DNA from: Flavobacterium ovatum | Lineage (GTDB): Bacteria; Bacteroidota; Bacteroidia; Flavobacteriales; Flavobacteriaceae | Assembly: GCF_040703125.1 (NCBI RefSeq) | Contig: NZ_CP160035.1 | Location: 1,364,001-1,428,000 of the forward strand | DNA: 64,000 nucleotides | Direction of reading: 5' to 3' | In this document: piece by piece, positions 9,616 through 19,392 of the stretch | Position numbering within the stretch: the first letter of the stretch is position 1 | Layout of the letters: every line of letters begins with the position of its first letter | The notes under the pieces: generated by a model | Told to the model about the DNA's origin: nothing | Database searches by the model: none | What the model saw: the letters and a program-made list of their open reading frames with translations, nothing else | Program-made: the position numbers and the translations under genes

Positions 9616-10326
9616 CTAAAAAGTTAATTTCACAAATCCCCATTCCAAAGTCTTGTACAAAACCAATTCATTCCTCAAAGTCGGCAGTCCAATTATTAAT
9701 TTCAAGGTTTCGTGCGCCATCATCGTACCAATCATCCCAGGCAACGTACCTAGTACGCCGTTAAAACTACAATTAGGAACATCTTTAGGGTTTGGAGGTT
9801 CCGGAAACAAATCACGTAAATTTTTACTCCCTTGATGGTTAAAAACCGCAAGTTGTCCTTCAAAACCGAGGATACTACCGTAAACCAATGTTTTGCCCAA
9901 TTCGACACAAGTATCATTCACTAAATAGCGTGTTCCGAAATTATCCGAACCATCCACTACAATATCAAATTGACTAATGATTCGAGCCGCATTTTCAATA
10001 GTTAATTTCTCTTCAAAAGCCAAAACTTCAATCAACGGATTTAGTTTCTTGACAGTAGCTTTTGCAGTAGTAGCTTTAGGTAGACCTACTTGATCTTCAG
10101 TATAAAGAATTTGTCTGTGAAGATTATGAATTTCGATCCTGTCAAAATCTACTATGCCAATGGTTCCTACACCTGCCGTAGCTATATATTGCAAAATCGG
10201 ACAGCCCAAACCACCAGCGCCAATCACAAGTACTTTGGCTTGTTTAAGTTTTACCTGTCCCTCGTCACCTATTTCGGGTAAAATAACCTGTCGGTTGTAT
10301 CGTAAAAAATCTTGTATAACGCTCAT
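9616..10326 (-). CDS. thiF: ThiF/HesA/MoeB-type adenylyltransferase, last gene of the thi operon
   Basis: A 236-residue E1-like enzyme expected to adenylate the C-terminal Gly-Gly of ThiS so that it can receive sulfur for thiazole synthesis. It has the Rossmann ATP-binding loop VIGAGGLGCP, the DFDRIEIHNLHRQ segment with the ATP-contacting Asn/Arg residues, VDGSDNFGTRYLVND, and a candidate catalytic cysteine in VPNCSFNGVLGTLPG. The two CxxC pairs that bind zinc in E. coli ThiF and MoeB are not visible; only three cysteines are present. Assignment to thiF rather than moeB rests on its place at the 3' end of the thiamine operon. It is separated from thiH by a triplicated repeat. Confidence 0.85.
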   Translation of the reverse strand: MSVIQDFLRYNRQVILPEIGDEGQVKLKQAKVLVIGAGGLGCPILQYIATAGVGTIGIVDFDRIEIHNLHRQILYTEDQVGLPKATTAKATVKKLNPLIEVLAFEEKLTIENAARIISQFDIVVDGSDNFGTRYLVNDTCVELGKTLVYGSILGFEGQLAVFNHQGSKNLRDLFPEPPNPKDVPNCSFNGVLGTLPGMIGTMMAHETLKLIIGLPTLRNELVLYKTLEWGFVKLTF

Positions 10327-10410
10327 TTTTATTTGAGTGAAAAGTGAATAGTAATTAGTGGTAAATCTGCAATCAATCCCGAAGCTTCGGGACGTTAATC
10401 ATCAATCAAA

Positions 10411-10863
10411 AATCATTTAAAGCTCTTGTCTCAAACCTTTTTTTGAAATACAATTGAACTATTTGTTAAGCTAAGCTTGTCGAAACAATTTTTGGGTAGA
10501 AACGTCAATTTTGCCAAAGTCGAACCATCTGCAATCAAAAATCGTTAATCAAAAATCTTAAATCATTTAAAGCTCTTGTCTCAAACCTTTTTTTGAAATA
10601 CAATTGAACTATTTGTTAAGCTAAGCTTGTCGAAACAATTTTTGGGTAGAAACGTCAATTTTGCCAAAGTCGAACCATCTGCAATCAAAAAAAATAGTTA
10701 ATCAAAAATCTTAAATCATTTAAAGCTCTTGCCTCAAACCTTTTTTTGAAATACAATTGAACTATTTCTTAAGCTAAGCTTGTCGAAACAATTTTTGGGT
10801 AGAAACGTCAATTTTGCCAAAGTCGAACCATCTGCAATCAAAAATCGTTAATCAAAAATCTTA
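10411..10863. repeat. Three tandem copies of a ~150-bp sequence after thiH
   Basis: Near-identical units start at 10411, 10561 and 10714 (periods of 150, 153 and 150 bases); only a few bases differ, such as a 3-base insertion and a GTC/GCC change. The copies at 10558 and 10711 begin with TTAAATCATTT, the same bases that encode the last codons and stop of thiH at 10861. The array looks like repeated slippage or unequal recombination at this short homology. The unit has no open frame worth calling and contains the motif AAGCTTGTCGAAACAATTT, a relative of palindromic bits seen elsewhere. Just outside, 10377-10392 is a perfect 16-base palindrome, TCCCGAAGCTTCGGGA. Confidence 0.95.
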
Positions 10864-11979
10864 AATCATTTTATAACTTCTGTCCCAATCCTTCCAAACC
10901 GGTTCATAGCCTCTTTGAGTAATCATTTCAGCTATTTCAGCGACAGAACGCTCATCGCTAATCTCAAATTGTTCCAATGATTGTGGGTCCACTACGTAAC
11001 CGCCCGGATTTGTTTTAGAGCCCGCACTCATACTCGTAGTTCCAATCGGGATAATATTATTGCGAAACTTTTCATTCTCACGAGTCGAAATAGAAATTTC
11101 CAAATCTTCGTTCCATAATCGATAAGCGCAAATGAGTTGTGTTAAATCTTTGTCATCCATAATAAAGTTGGGAGGAACGGTTCCTTCTGCAGGTCGCAAT
11201 CGCGGAAAAGAAACTGAATATTTTGTGCGCCAATACGTTTTCTGTAAATAGTCCAAATGCAAGGCGTTGAAAAAACTATCCGTGCGCCAATCTTCTAATC
11301 CCAATAAAACACCTAAACCTATTTTGTGAATCCCCGCTTTCCCAATGCGATCTGGTGTGTCTAATCGGAAATCAAAATTAGATTTCTTTCCTTTGGTATG
11401 ATACTTTTTATACACCTCCTGATGATACGTTTCTTGATATACCAAAACGGAGTAAACGCCTGCTTCATGCAATCGTTCGTATTCTTCTTGCGACAGCGGT
11501 TGCACTTCTACAGAAATGGTCGAGAAGTCTTTTTTGATAACATCAATAGCATTCAGGAAATAATTGATGTTTACGGTGTAATTCGCTTCACCTGTAACTA
11601 ACAATACATGGTCAAATCCTAGGGTTTTCAAAGCTTGGACTTCTTGTTTGATTTCTGAATCCATCAAAGTTTTGCGTTTGATTTTGTTATCCAAACTAAA
11701 ACCGCAATAAGTACAAATGTTCTGGCATTCATTACTCAAGTACAGAGGCGCGTACATTTGGATGGTTCTTCCAAAACGCTTTTTGGTTAATTCGTGACAT
11801 TCTTGCGCCATTTGCTCCAAATAAGGCTGAGCAGCAGGAGAAATCAGAACCAAAAAGTCATCCAAATTGCGCTTGGTTTTGGCAAGTGCTTGCTCGACTT
11901 GCTTTGCCGTGCTAGCATATATTTTGGATTGAATTTCATCCCAATTGTATTTTTCAAAAATAGATTTAAAAGTTGTCAT
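10861..11979 (-). CDS. thiH: 2-iminoacetate synthase ThiH (radical SAM)
   Basis: A 372-residue radical SAM enzyme that cleaves tyrosine to give dehydroglycine (2-iminoacetate) and p-cresol for thiazole formation with ThiG. The start at 11979 (MTTFKSIFEKYNWDEIQ) is preferred over an open extension to 12021 because family members begin with this segment. The CxxxCxxC cluster motif is CQNICTYC within LYLSNECQNICTYCGFSLDN. GEANYTVNINYFL, EVQPLSQEEYERL and VYQETYHQEVYKKYH are typical ThiH segments. It sits downstream of thiG, from which it is separated by an inserted GxxExxY cassette. Use of ThiH rather than ThiO agrees with an anaerobic-style thiazole route, normal for Bacteroidota. Confidence 0.95.
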   Translation of the reverse strand: MTTFKSIFEKYNWDEIQSKIYASTAKQVEQALAKTKRNLDDFLVLISPAAQPYLEQMAQECHELTKKRFGRTIQMYAPLYLSNECQNICTYCGFSLDNKIKRKTLMDSEIKQEVQALKTLGFDHVLLVTGEANYTVNINYFLNAIDVIKKDFSTISVEVQPLSQEEYERLHEAGVYSVLVYQETYHQEVYKKYHTKGKKSNFDFRLDTPDRIGKAGIHKIGLGVLLGLEDWRTDSFFNALHLDYLQKTYWRTKYSVSFPRLRPAEGTVPPNFIMDDKDLTQLICAYRLWNEDLEISISTRENEKFRNNIIPIGTTSMSAGSKTNPGGYVVDPQSLEQFEISDERSVAEIAEMITQRGYEPVWKDWDRSYKMI

Positions 11980-12015
11980 TTTAATTTTTATTTTGCACAA
12001 ATGCATGTTTTTTTG

Positions 12016-12506
12016 TTGCACGCAGATTTTGCAGATTTTAAATTTTATTTGCTATTCGTTTAATATCATTTAAAATTGAGGTAGTGTTGAAATTCACTAG
12101 TATTCCTAGTCTTTTATCTGTCAGTTTTAAATAATTTATTACTTGTTTGTAAAGGATTGGAGCTAATTCTTCGACAGATTTTAATTCAATAATTACTTTG
12201 TCTTCTACCAATAGATCAATTCTAAAAGCAACATCTAAAATGATATTATCGTAAGGTATTGTAATTTCAAATTGTCTGTCAACTTTCAATTCTAATTTTG
12301 TCAACTCATAATATAGAGCGCTTTCATAGACAGATTCAAATAATCCTGGGCCGAGTGTATTATAAACTTTGAATATTGCACCTCTAATTTTAAAGGAAAT
12401 GTCATTTTCTGTCATTTTGTAAAAATTCAGTTCCTTTAAAAATAGTTAAATTCTTTCAATTGAATCAAAAAAATATCTGCGAAAATCTGTCAAAATCTGC
12501 GTGCAA
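12016..12506. mobile_element. Inverted-repeat cassette carrying a GxxExxY gene, inserted between thiG and thiH
   Basis: A 491-base block bounded by matching inverted repeats. The left end (12016-12039) reads TTGCACGCAGATTTTG then CAGATTTT; the right end (12482-12506), read on the other strand, gives TTGCACGCAGATTTTG then ACAGATTTT, the same with one extra base. The only gene inside is the GxxExxY protein, whose stop codon overlaps the left repeat. No transposase is present, so any movement would need help in trans. No clear target duplication was found. The surrounding genes are an otherwise contiguous thi operon, which supports insertion. Confidence 0.65.
12038..12415 (-). CDS. GxxExxY protein (PD-(D/E)XK nuclease-like family)
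   Basis: A 125-residue protein of the GxxExxY family (Pfam PDDEXK_3). The signature is GPGLFESVYESAL near residues 22-34. The nuclease-like core follows: an acidic residue in DVAFRIDLLVEDK and the IELKSVEEL strand with E and K, then ILYKQVINYLKLTDKRLGILVNF. The fold belongs to the restriction-endonuclease-like superfamily, but no biochemical role is established that I know of. It lies inside the thiamine operon although unrelated to it, and is flanked by inverted repeats, so it is likely cargo of a small mobile cassette co-transcribed with thi genes. Confidence 0.85.
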   Translation of the reverse strand: MTENDISFKIRGAIFKVYNTLGPGLFESVYESALYYELTKLELKVDRQFEITIPYDNIILDVAFRIDLLVEDKVIIELKSVEELAPILYKQVINYLKLTDKRLGILVNFNTTSILNDIKRIANKI

Positions 12507-12514
12507 TTAAACTT

Positions 12515-13291
12515 CTATTCGTATAAAAATGCTGTCAACGGACTAGACGCCACCGCATGCTTGTACTGCTGTCCCAATTTGGCTTCGAATGCTTTTCGAC
12601 CTGCAATAACAGCTTCCTTAAAAGCTTCCGCCATTAATCGTGGATTTCCAGCAACAGCAATTGCAGTGTTGACCAAAACGGCATCCGCTCCTAATTCCAT
12701 TGCTTTGGCGGCATCGGACGGAGCGCCAATGCCAGCGTCAATAATTACGGGGACTTTACTTTGCTCGATGATAATTTCCAGAAAGTCTATAGTTTTTAAA
12801 CCTTTGTTGCTCCCAATTGGCGAACCCAATGGCATAACGGCAGCCGTTCCAGCATCTTCCAATCGCTTGCAAAGAACAGGATCAGCATGGATATATGGTA
12901 AAACAATAAAACCCAATTTAGCCAACTCTTCAGTCGCTCTCAGCGTTTCAATCGCGTCGGGCATTAAGTATTTTGGGTCTGGATGAATTTCGAGTTTTAA
13001 CCAATTTGTTTCTAAAGCTTCTCTGGCGAGTTGTGCTGCAAAAATGGCTTCTTTCGCATTTCTAGCCCCTGAAGTATTGGGTAATAAGTTGATCCTTGGA
13101 TGTTTTAAATGTGACAAAATAGCATCGGTGTCTGTCTCTAAATCCATACGCTTTAAAGCTACGGTAACTAATTCGGATTCGGATGCCAATATAGCCTCTT
13201 CCATTTGTCTATTCGAACCAAATTTCCCTGTTCCTAGAAACAAGCGTGATCGCAGTTCTTTATCTCCAATTTTAAATAAGGACGTATCCAT
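12515..13291 (-). CDS. thiG: Thiazole synthase ThiG
   Basis: A 258-residue TIM-barrel enzyme that builds the thiazole ring from deoxyxylulose phosphate, 2-iminoacetate and ThiS-thiocarboxylate. Diagnostic segments: [19 protein letters not shown] at the N terminus, [11 protein letters not shown] with the Schiff-base lysine, [62 protein letters not shown] for phosphate binding, and [31 protein letters not shown]. Its 5' end overlaps thiE by 20 bases, indicating translational coupling. Confidence 0.97.
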   Translation of the reverse strand: MDTSLFKIGDKELRSRLFLGTGKFGSNRQMEEAILASESELVTVALKRMDLETDTDAILSHLKHPRINLLPNTSGARNAKEAIFAAQLAREALETNWLKLEIHPDPKYLMPDAIETLRATEELAKLGFIVLPYIHADPVLCKRLEDAGTAAVMPLGSPIGSNKGLKTIDFLEIIIEQSKVPVIIDAGIGAPSDAAKAMELGADAVLVNTAIAVAGNPRLMAEAFKEAVIAGRKAFEAKLGQQYKHAVASSPLTAFLYE

Positions 13292-13910
13292 ATAATTTTT
13301 CGTTAAGTTGTGTGATTAATTTTGTTTTGAAATCACTTTCAGTAATTAAACCTGAAGTGGCAATTCCGTGAATTCCTGTTTTAACAATAGATTCAACATC
13401 ATCTAATTTAATTCCTCCAATGGCATAAATAGGTATGGTAATTTCCGCTTGTTTCAATTGGTCAAGGATGGATTTATAGCCATCCAACCCTAAGACGGGG
13501 CTTAAGTTCTCTTTGGTAGTTGTAAAACGAAAAGGGCCTAGTCCTACATAATTACATCCGTTAGAAACGTGTGAAAGAATATCTTCATAGGTGTTTGCCG
13601 TTCCTCCAATGATTTTTGCTTCTCCCAAAATGCTTCTTGCTTCAAGAATACTCATATCAGTTAGGCCTAAGTGTACACCGTCGGCATCCATTTGTTGTGT
13701 TAGATATACGTTGTCATTGATGATGAAAGTAGCGAGGTATTCGGCGCATAACATTTTTACGGCTTCTGCCAATTTGAAAGTGTCATCTGAAAATTGTTTT
13801 TTGTAACGCATCTGGATCCAGTCACAACCATTATCGAGGGCTTGGTGGATATTGAATAATTGTTCTTCTACTGTTATCCCTTGTGAAATGTATTGTAAGC
13901 GATTATACAT
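13272..13910 (-). CDS. thiE: Thiamine phosphate synthase ThiE
   Basis: A 212-residue TIM-barrel enzyme that joins HMP-pyrophosphate with thiazole phosphate to make thiamine phosphate. It carries [13 protein letters not shown] (substrate-binding QxR-type strand), [40 protein letters not shown] and [30 protein letters not shown]. Of the two ThiE/TenI-like genes in the operon this one keeps the canonical IINDN...DGVHLG and GLGP motifs best, so it is the likelier catalyst. It overlaps thiD by 8 bases and thiG by 20. Confidence 0.93.
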   Translation of the reverse strand: MYNRLQYISQGITVEEQLFNIHQALDNGCDWIQMRYKKQFSDDTFKLAEAVKMLCAEYLATFIINDNVYLTQQMDADGVHLGLTDMSILEARSILGEAKIIGGTANTYEDILSHVSNGCNYVGLGPFRFTTTKENLSPVLGLDGYKSILDQLKQAEITIPIYAIGGIKLDDVESIVKTGIHGIATSGLITESDFKTKLITQLNEKLYGYVLI

Positions 13911-14658
13911 AATGATATCCTAGTTGAGTGGGGTTAGATAATAAAAAGTTGTCAATATAATCTTTACTGTTTTTACAAGCTGTAAATAGATTTTGTTCCA
14001 ATGCTAAATTGGCTGTTATTGCTGCTGATAAAACACAACCAGAGCCGTGTTTTTCGTATGCTTGATTTTTTTTTGGCGAAAGCCGAAAGAAACGGTCTTT
14101 GGTATACAGATAATCGGTGCCTACATCCTCTGGATTATGACCTCCTTTGAGTAATACGGGACAGTGAATGGTTAGTTTTTTTAGTGTATTTTCAATAGTT
14201 GAATCGTGGTTTCCTAATTGTACGATCTCAGTATAATTAGGTGTAATTAATTCTAATTGTTTCAAAATAGCAACCAACTCATTTTCATTATTTAGTTCTA
14301 AAAATTTGAATTCAGTTGATGATTTTAAAACGGTATCCCAAACAATTTTCGTTGTTGGTGAACGTTTTTTTATCGAAAAAACAATCGCTTTCAGATATTC
14401 TAATGAAGGTATAATGCCGATTTTTACAGCTTTAATATCATAGGAAGTAAACAACGTTTCAATTGATTGTAATACAAAGTCTAGTGCTGTCCATTGAATG
14501 GAAATAAACTCTTTATCGGTCTGAATGGTATTACCTGTATTAATCGCAAAACCATACACCCGATGTTGCTCAAAGGTCTTGATGTCAGCCAAAACACCTG
14601 CGCCAGCCGAAGGGTCAAAACCCGCTATGCTCAGTACGAAAGGACGATTTGTTGGCAT
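13903..14658 (-). CDS. thiD: Hydroxymethylpyrimidine/phosphomethylpyrimidine kinase ThiD
   Basis: A 251-residue ribokinase-fold enzyme that phosphorylates HMP and then HMP-phosphate in the pyrimidine branch. Family segments: VLSIAGFDPSAGAGVLADIKTFEQH at the N terminus, VKIGIIPSLEYLKAI, WDTVLKSS, LITPNYTEIVQLG, CPVLLKGGHNPEDVGTDYL and the anion-hole region KHGSGCVLSAAITANLAL with the catalytic-region GSGC. It overlaps both neighbours (thiE by 8 bases, the TenI-like gene by 28). Confidence 0.95.
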   Translation of the reverse strand: MPTNRPFVLSIAGFDPSAGAGVLADIKTFEQHRVYGFAINTGNTIQTDKEFISIQWTALDFVLQSIETLFTSYDIKAVKIGIIPSLEYLKAIVFSIKKRSPTTKIVWDTVLKSSTEFKFLELNNENELVAILKQLELITPNYTEIVQLGNHDSTIENTLKKLTIHCPVLLKGGHNPEDVGTDYLYTKDRFFRLSPKKNQAYEKHGSGCVLSAAITANLALEQNLFTACKNSKDYIDNFLLSNPTQLGYHYV

Positions 14659-15230
14659 AATATAAAATTTTTAATAGGTTGTGTTCTGTTCCAAATAGTT
14701 CCTAAAAGCGCTACATCATCAAAACCAGATTCTAGTGTTTTTTGGATATTAGAAAATTCAATTCCACCTAATGCAATTAACTTGGTATTGAAATTGGTTC
14801 TGTTTTTTATGTCTTCAAATAAATTGGTTTTGGGAACGTAATTTTCTTTCGAAATACTTTCAAAAACAGGACTTAAAAAGGAATAATCAAATTTTGAATC
14901 TAAGGCATTGAATTCGGTAATAGAGTGAGTCGAGGTTGATAGCCTAAATCCTTGATCTTTTACTATCTCAAAATCTTTATTGCTGACCGCCTCACGAAGA
15001 TTTGTAGCAAAGTGAATTCGGTTAATTTTTAATAAAGTCGCTAAATGATGATGGTTGTGTAATACCAATTTCGATCGATAGTCCAATCCAATACCTTCAA
15101 CGAAAACTTTCATTTCCTCTTCAGAAAAGTTAGGTTTTCGAACATGAAATAACTCCATCCCTTCCTCAAAAAGAGAATGGATGGTCGCTATTTCATTTGG
15201 TACTGCTGTCGGATTGGATATGATTACCAT
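14631..15230 (-). CDS. Second ThiE/TenI-like protein of the thi operon
   Basis: A 199-residue TIM-barrel protein of the thiamine phosphate synthase/TenI superfamily. The ATG at 15230 is preferred: the frame is open to 15257 but only with a TTG, and the ATG follows a TAAAATAAAAA stretch like many Bacteroidota translation starts. It shows MVIISNPTAVPNEI, ELFHVRKPNFSEEEM (phosphate-binding HVRKP) and KLIALGGIEFSNIQKTLESGFDDVALLGTIW, but lacks the canonical IINDN and DGVHLG strings (here LVLHNHHHLATLLKINRIHFA). TenI in B. subtilis aromatises the thiazole tautomer; this copy could do that or be a divergent ThiE. Such a gene directly after thiC is, as I recall, usual in flavobacteria. Confidence 0.8.
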   Translation of the reverse strand: MVIISNPTAVPNEIATIHSLFEEGMELFHVRKPNFSEEEMKVFVEGIGLDYRSKLVLHNHHHLATLLKINRIHFATNLREAVSNKDFEIVKDQGFRLSTSTHSITEFNALDSKFDYSFLSPVFESISKENYVPKTNLFEDIKNRTNFNTKLIALGGIEFSNIQKTLESGFDDVALLGTIWNRTQPIKNFILCQQIVLSY

Positions 15231-15362
15231 AGTTTTTATTTTAGAGACAAGAGACAAGAGGCAAGAGACAAGAAGTAGGAAGTAAGAAGGAAGTTGTTTG
15301 TGAAAAATTTCATAGTCTTTTTTCTTTCTTCTTGTCTCTATTCTCTATTTTCTATTTTCTTT

Positions 15363-17195
<1,833 letters not shown>

Positions 17196-17255
17196 TTATT
17201 AGTTATGAATTGTAAGTTATGGGTTGGATACTGAGTACTGCGACTGCACATTAAA

Positions 17256-17462
17256 TTAGCCGCCTTGAGTGGCTGAGATTATAAGAATATCGTCAGTTTC
17301 GGATAGGTGATGGTGGTCCCAATTGGATTTTGGGATTACGTTGCTGTTTATGGCGACAGCAATGCCATTTTGTTTTTGGGGAATTTCAAGGTCGAGCAGT
17401 GCTTGAATACTCAGTGCATCTGCGGTAAATTGCTTAATCTGGTTGTTGATTTTTAGTTCCAT
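17256..17462 (-). CDS. thiS: Sulfur carrier protein ThiS
   Basis: A 68-residue ubiquitin-like protein ending in the required Gly-Gly (IISATQGG). The C-terminal glycine is adenylated by ThiF and converted to a thiocarboxylate that donates sulfur to ThiG. The N terminus MELKINNQIKQF and the central segment GIAVAINSNVIPKSNW fit the family. It is the first gene of the operon, about 80 bases downstream of the riboswitch core. Confidence 0.93.
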   Translation of the reverse strand: MELKINNQIKQFTADALSIQALLDLEIPQKQNGIAVAINSNVIPKSNWDHHHLSETDDILIISATQGG

Positions 17463-17539
17463 TCCTCTTGAATTTAGTATAAGTTATACTTTAGGAATGG
17501 CTACAAAGTGCCCGAAATCGGGACCACGGAAGTCATCGT

Positions 17540-17617
17540 ACTTTTCCCTACGCTAGTATGAACTAGATCAGGTTCAGAGGGTAATTCTCAGCCTACAATG
17601 TTGTAGACACCCCTAAA
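17540..17617 (-). promoter_or_regulatory. TPP riboswitch (THI element)
   Basis: Read on the minus strand, the conserved THI-box sequence is clear: TTAGGGGTG, then GGCTGAGAATTACCC, then CTGAACCTGATCTAGTTC and ATACTAGCGTAGGGAAAA. These are the thiamine-pyrophosphate-binding strands, with CTGAGA and the ACCTGATCT-x-TAATACTAGCG-like arm. A CCCGATTTCGGG hairpin (17509-17520) lies between the aptamer and thiS and may act as the switching stem. Binding of TPP would turn off the whole thiS-to-thiF operon. Confidence 0.95.
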
Positions 17618-17625
17618 GTGAGCTG

Positions 17626-17633
17626 CAAATGTA
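17626..17633 (-). promoter_or_regulatory. Putative -7 element of the thiamine operon
   Basis: On the minus strand the sequence TACATTTG matches TAnnTTTG and lies about 10 bases before the riboswitch, so the transcript would begin almost at the aptamer. No good -33 TTTG was found at the usual distance. Confidence 0.5.
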
Positions 17634-17705
17634 TAAAAAATTATGAAGTATAGGTTATAAATTAGAAGTTATTTACAACTGCGACTTTATACTGTACACT
17701 AAATA

Positions 17706-18266
17706 CTAATTTCTTGTCCAGCAACTAGCCAAGTGATCATTGACCATTCCAGTTGCTTGCATGTGGGCATAAATGACAGTAGAACCTACGAATTTGAAGC
17801 CTCGTTTTTTTAAATCTTTACTGATTGTATCAGAAAGTAGAGTAGTGGCAGGAACTTCTTTTAGAGATGGTGGATTGTTTATAATGGGTTTTCCGTCTGC
17901 AAAATTCCAAATATATTTTGAGAAACTTCCGAATTCTTCTTGGATTTTGATAAAAGCTTGTGCATTGGTGACAGCTGAATAGATTTTTAGTTTATTGCGA
18001 ATGATTCCAGCGTCTTGTAATAAATCTAATATTTTATCATCATTGTAGTGGGCAATTTTTGTATAATCGAAATTGTCAAAAGCTTTACGGAAATTTTCTC
18101 TTTTGTTGAGTATGGTAATCCAACTGAGTCCTGCTTGAAAGGTTTCGAGGATGAGGAATTCGAATAAAGTGGCGTCATCGTAAACGGGTTTCCCCCATTC
18201 GTTGTCGTGATATTCTTTATATAGGTCAGAGGATAAACACCAAGCGCATCTTATTTTGTCTTCCAT
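17706..18266 (-). CDS. tag: DNA-3-methyladenine glycosylase I
   Basis: A 186-residue helix-hairpin-helix glycosylase that removes 3-methyladenine from alkylated DNA. It begins KIRCAWCLSSDLYKEYHDNEWG, with the first zinc-ligand cysteine and the substrate-contacting YHDNEWG. It continues LFEFLILETFQAGLSWITILNKRENFR and GFKFVGSTVIYAHMQATGMVNDHLASCW, which holds the C-terminal His and Cys ligands. Length and motifs are standard. It stands alone downstream of the thiamine operon promoter, on the same strand. Confidence 0.95.
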   Translation of the reverse strand: MEDKIRCAWCLSSDLYKEYHDNEWGKPVYDDATLFEFLILETFQAGLSWITILNKRENFRKAFDNFDYTKIAHYNDDKILDLLQDAGIIRNKLKIYSAVTNAQAFIKIQEEFGSFSKYIWNFADGKPIINNPPSLKEVPATTLLSDTISKDLKKRGFKFVGSTVIYAHMQATGMVNDHLASCWTRN

Positions 18267-18364
18267 TGAATTGTAGTTTTAGGAAATCAAATATAATAAA
18301 AAAGAAAATGCCTGTAGTTTATAAGGCTTTGGAGTTTAACGTATGTAGTTCTGTTAAATGAAAA

Positions 18365-18394
18365 AATCCCATTCGGATAAACCGAATGGGATTT
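18365..18394 (-). terminator. Terminator of the ribosomal operon after tsf
   Basis: AAATCCCATTCGG pairs with CCGAATGGGATTT around ATAAA. On the minus strand it lies 27 bases past the tsf stop codon and is followed by a T run. Confidence 0.85.
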
Positions 18395-18420
18395 CATGTT
18401 TTATAAAAAGTTGTTTTAGA

Positions 18421-19245
18421 TTAACCTAAAGCAGCTCTTTTGAATCCAGTAACGATAAGATCTTTGTCTAAAGATTTAACATAAGCAGCAACGCTTAATT
18501 TGTTGTCTTTGATGTAATCTTGGTTAACTAAAGTATTGTCTTTAAAGAAACGAGCCAATTTACCTTTAGCAATATTGTCTAACATAGCTTCTGGTTTACC
18601 TTCTTGACGTAGTAAGTCTTTAGCGATTTCGATTTCTTTTTCGATAGTTGCAGCGTCAACACCAGCTTCGTTCAAAGCGATAGGAGACATTGCAGCAGCT
18701 TGCATAGCAACATTTCTAGAAACTTCGTCAGCACCAGCAGGAGCAGCAGATAAAGCTACCAAAGTAGCGATTTTGTTTCCAGAGTGGATATAAGATCCAA
18801 CGAAAGCACCTTCTAATTTCTCAAAAGTTCTGATTTCTAATTTTTCTCCGATAACACCTGTTTGTTCAATTAACTTTTCAGCAACAGTGATTCCTTTGTA
18901 CTCAGCCGCTAAGAAAGCTTCTAGAGTGTCAAAGTTCAATGCTAGATTAGCCAATTCAGTCGCCATAGTTACAAAACTTTCGTTCATCCCTACGAAGTCA
19001 GTCTCACAGTTTAATGTGATTACAACCCCAGCAGTTTTATCAGCGTTAACAATAGCAATTGCAGCTCCTTCTGTAGATTCTCTATCAGAACGGTTAGCCG
19101 CTACTTTTTGTCCTTTTTTACGTAGGTTTTCGATCGCTAAATCAAAATCTCCGTCCGCTTCAACTAATGCTTTTTTGCAGTCCATCATTCCTGCGCCAGT
19201 AGCTGTTCTTAATTTATTTACGTCTGCAGCAGTTATTGTTGCCAT
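18421..19245 (-). CDS. tsf: Elongation factor Ts
   Basis: A 274-residue guanine-nucleotide exchange factor for EF-Tu. The N-terminal UBA-like domain is MATITAADVNKLRTATGAGMMDCKKAL; the dimerisation core contains VVITLNCETDFVGMNESF (the TDFV signature that contacts EF-Tu), SYIHSGNKIATLVAL and NVAMQAAAMSPIAL. It follows rpsB with a 147-base gap, the usual bacterial pairing. Confidence 0.97.
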   Translation of the reverse strand: MATITAADVNKLRTATGAGMMDCKKALVEADGDFDLAIENLRKKGQKVAANRSDRESTEGAAIAIVNADKTAGVVITLNCETDFVGMNESFVTMATELANLALNFDTLEAFLAAEYKGITVAEKLIEQTGVIGEKLEIRTFEKLEGAFVGSYIHSGNKIATLVALSAAPAGADEVSRNVAMQAAAMSPIALNEAGVDAATIEKEIEIAKDLLRQEGKPEAMLDNIAKGKLARFFKDNTLVNQDYIKDNKLSVAAYVKSLDKDLIVTGFKRAALG

Positions 19246-19392
19246 TTCTTTGTATATTTTAAGATTATTTTTTATGTAAAAAAAAGAAATTCCAATCCTA
19301 AAATCCCAAATTCCAATTTTATTAAATCATCAATTTATAGTTGACTTTTTATATGGAATTTGGAATTTTAGTATTGGAATATACTATTTAAT

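Noticed and set aside
10411..10863. Repeat array as a possible CRISPR
   Set aside because: Units are 150 bases and identical throughout, with no repeat-spacer alternation and no cas gene nearby. No CRISPR array was seen in the window.
15241..15300. Repeated AGACAAGAG motifs before thiC's neighbour
   Set aside because: A simple short purine-rich repeat; no evidence for function beyond spacer sequence.
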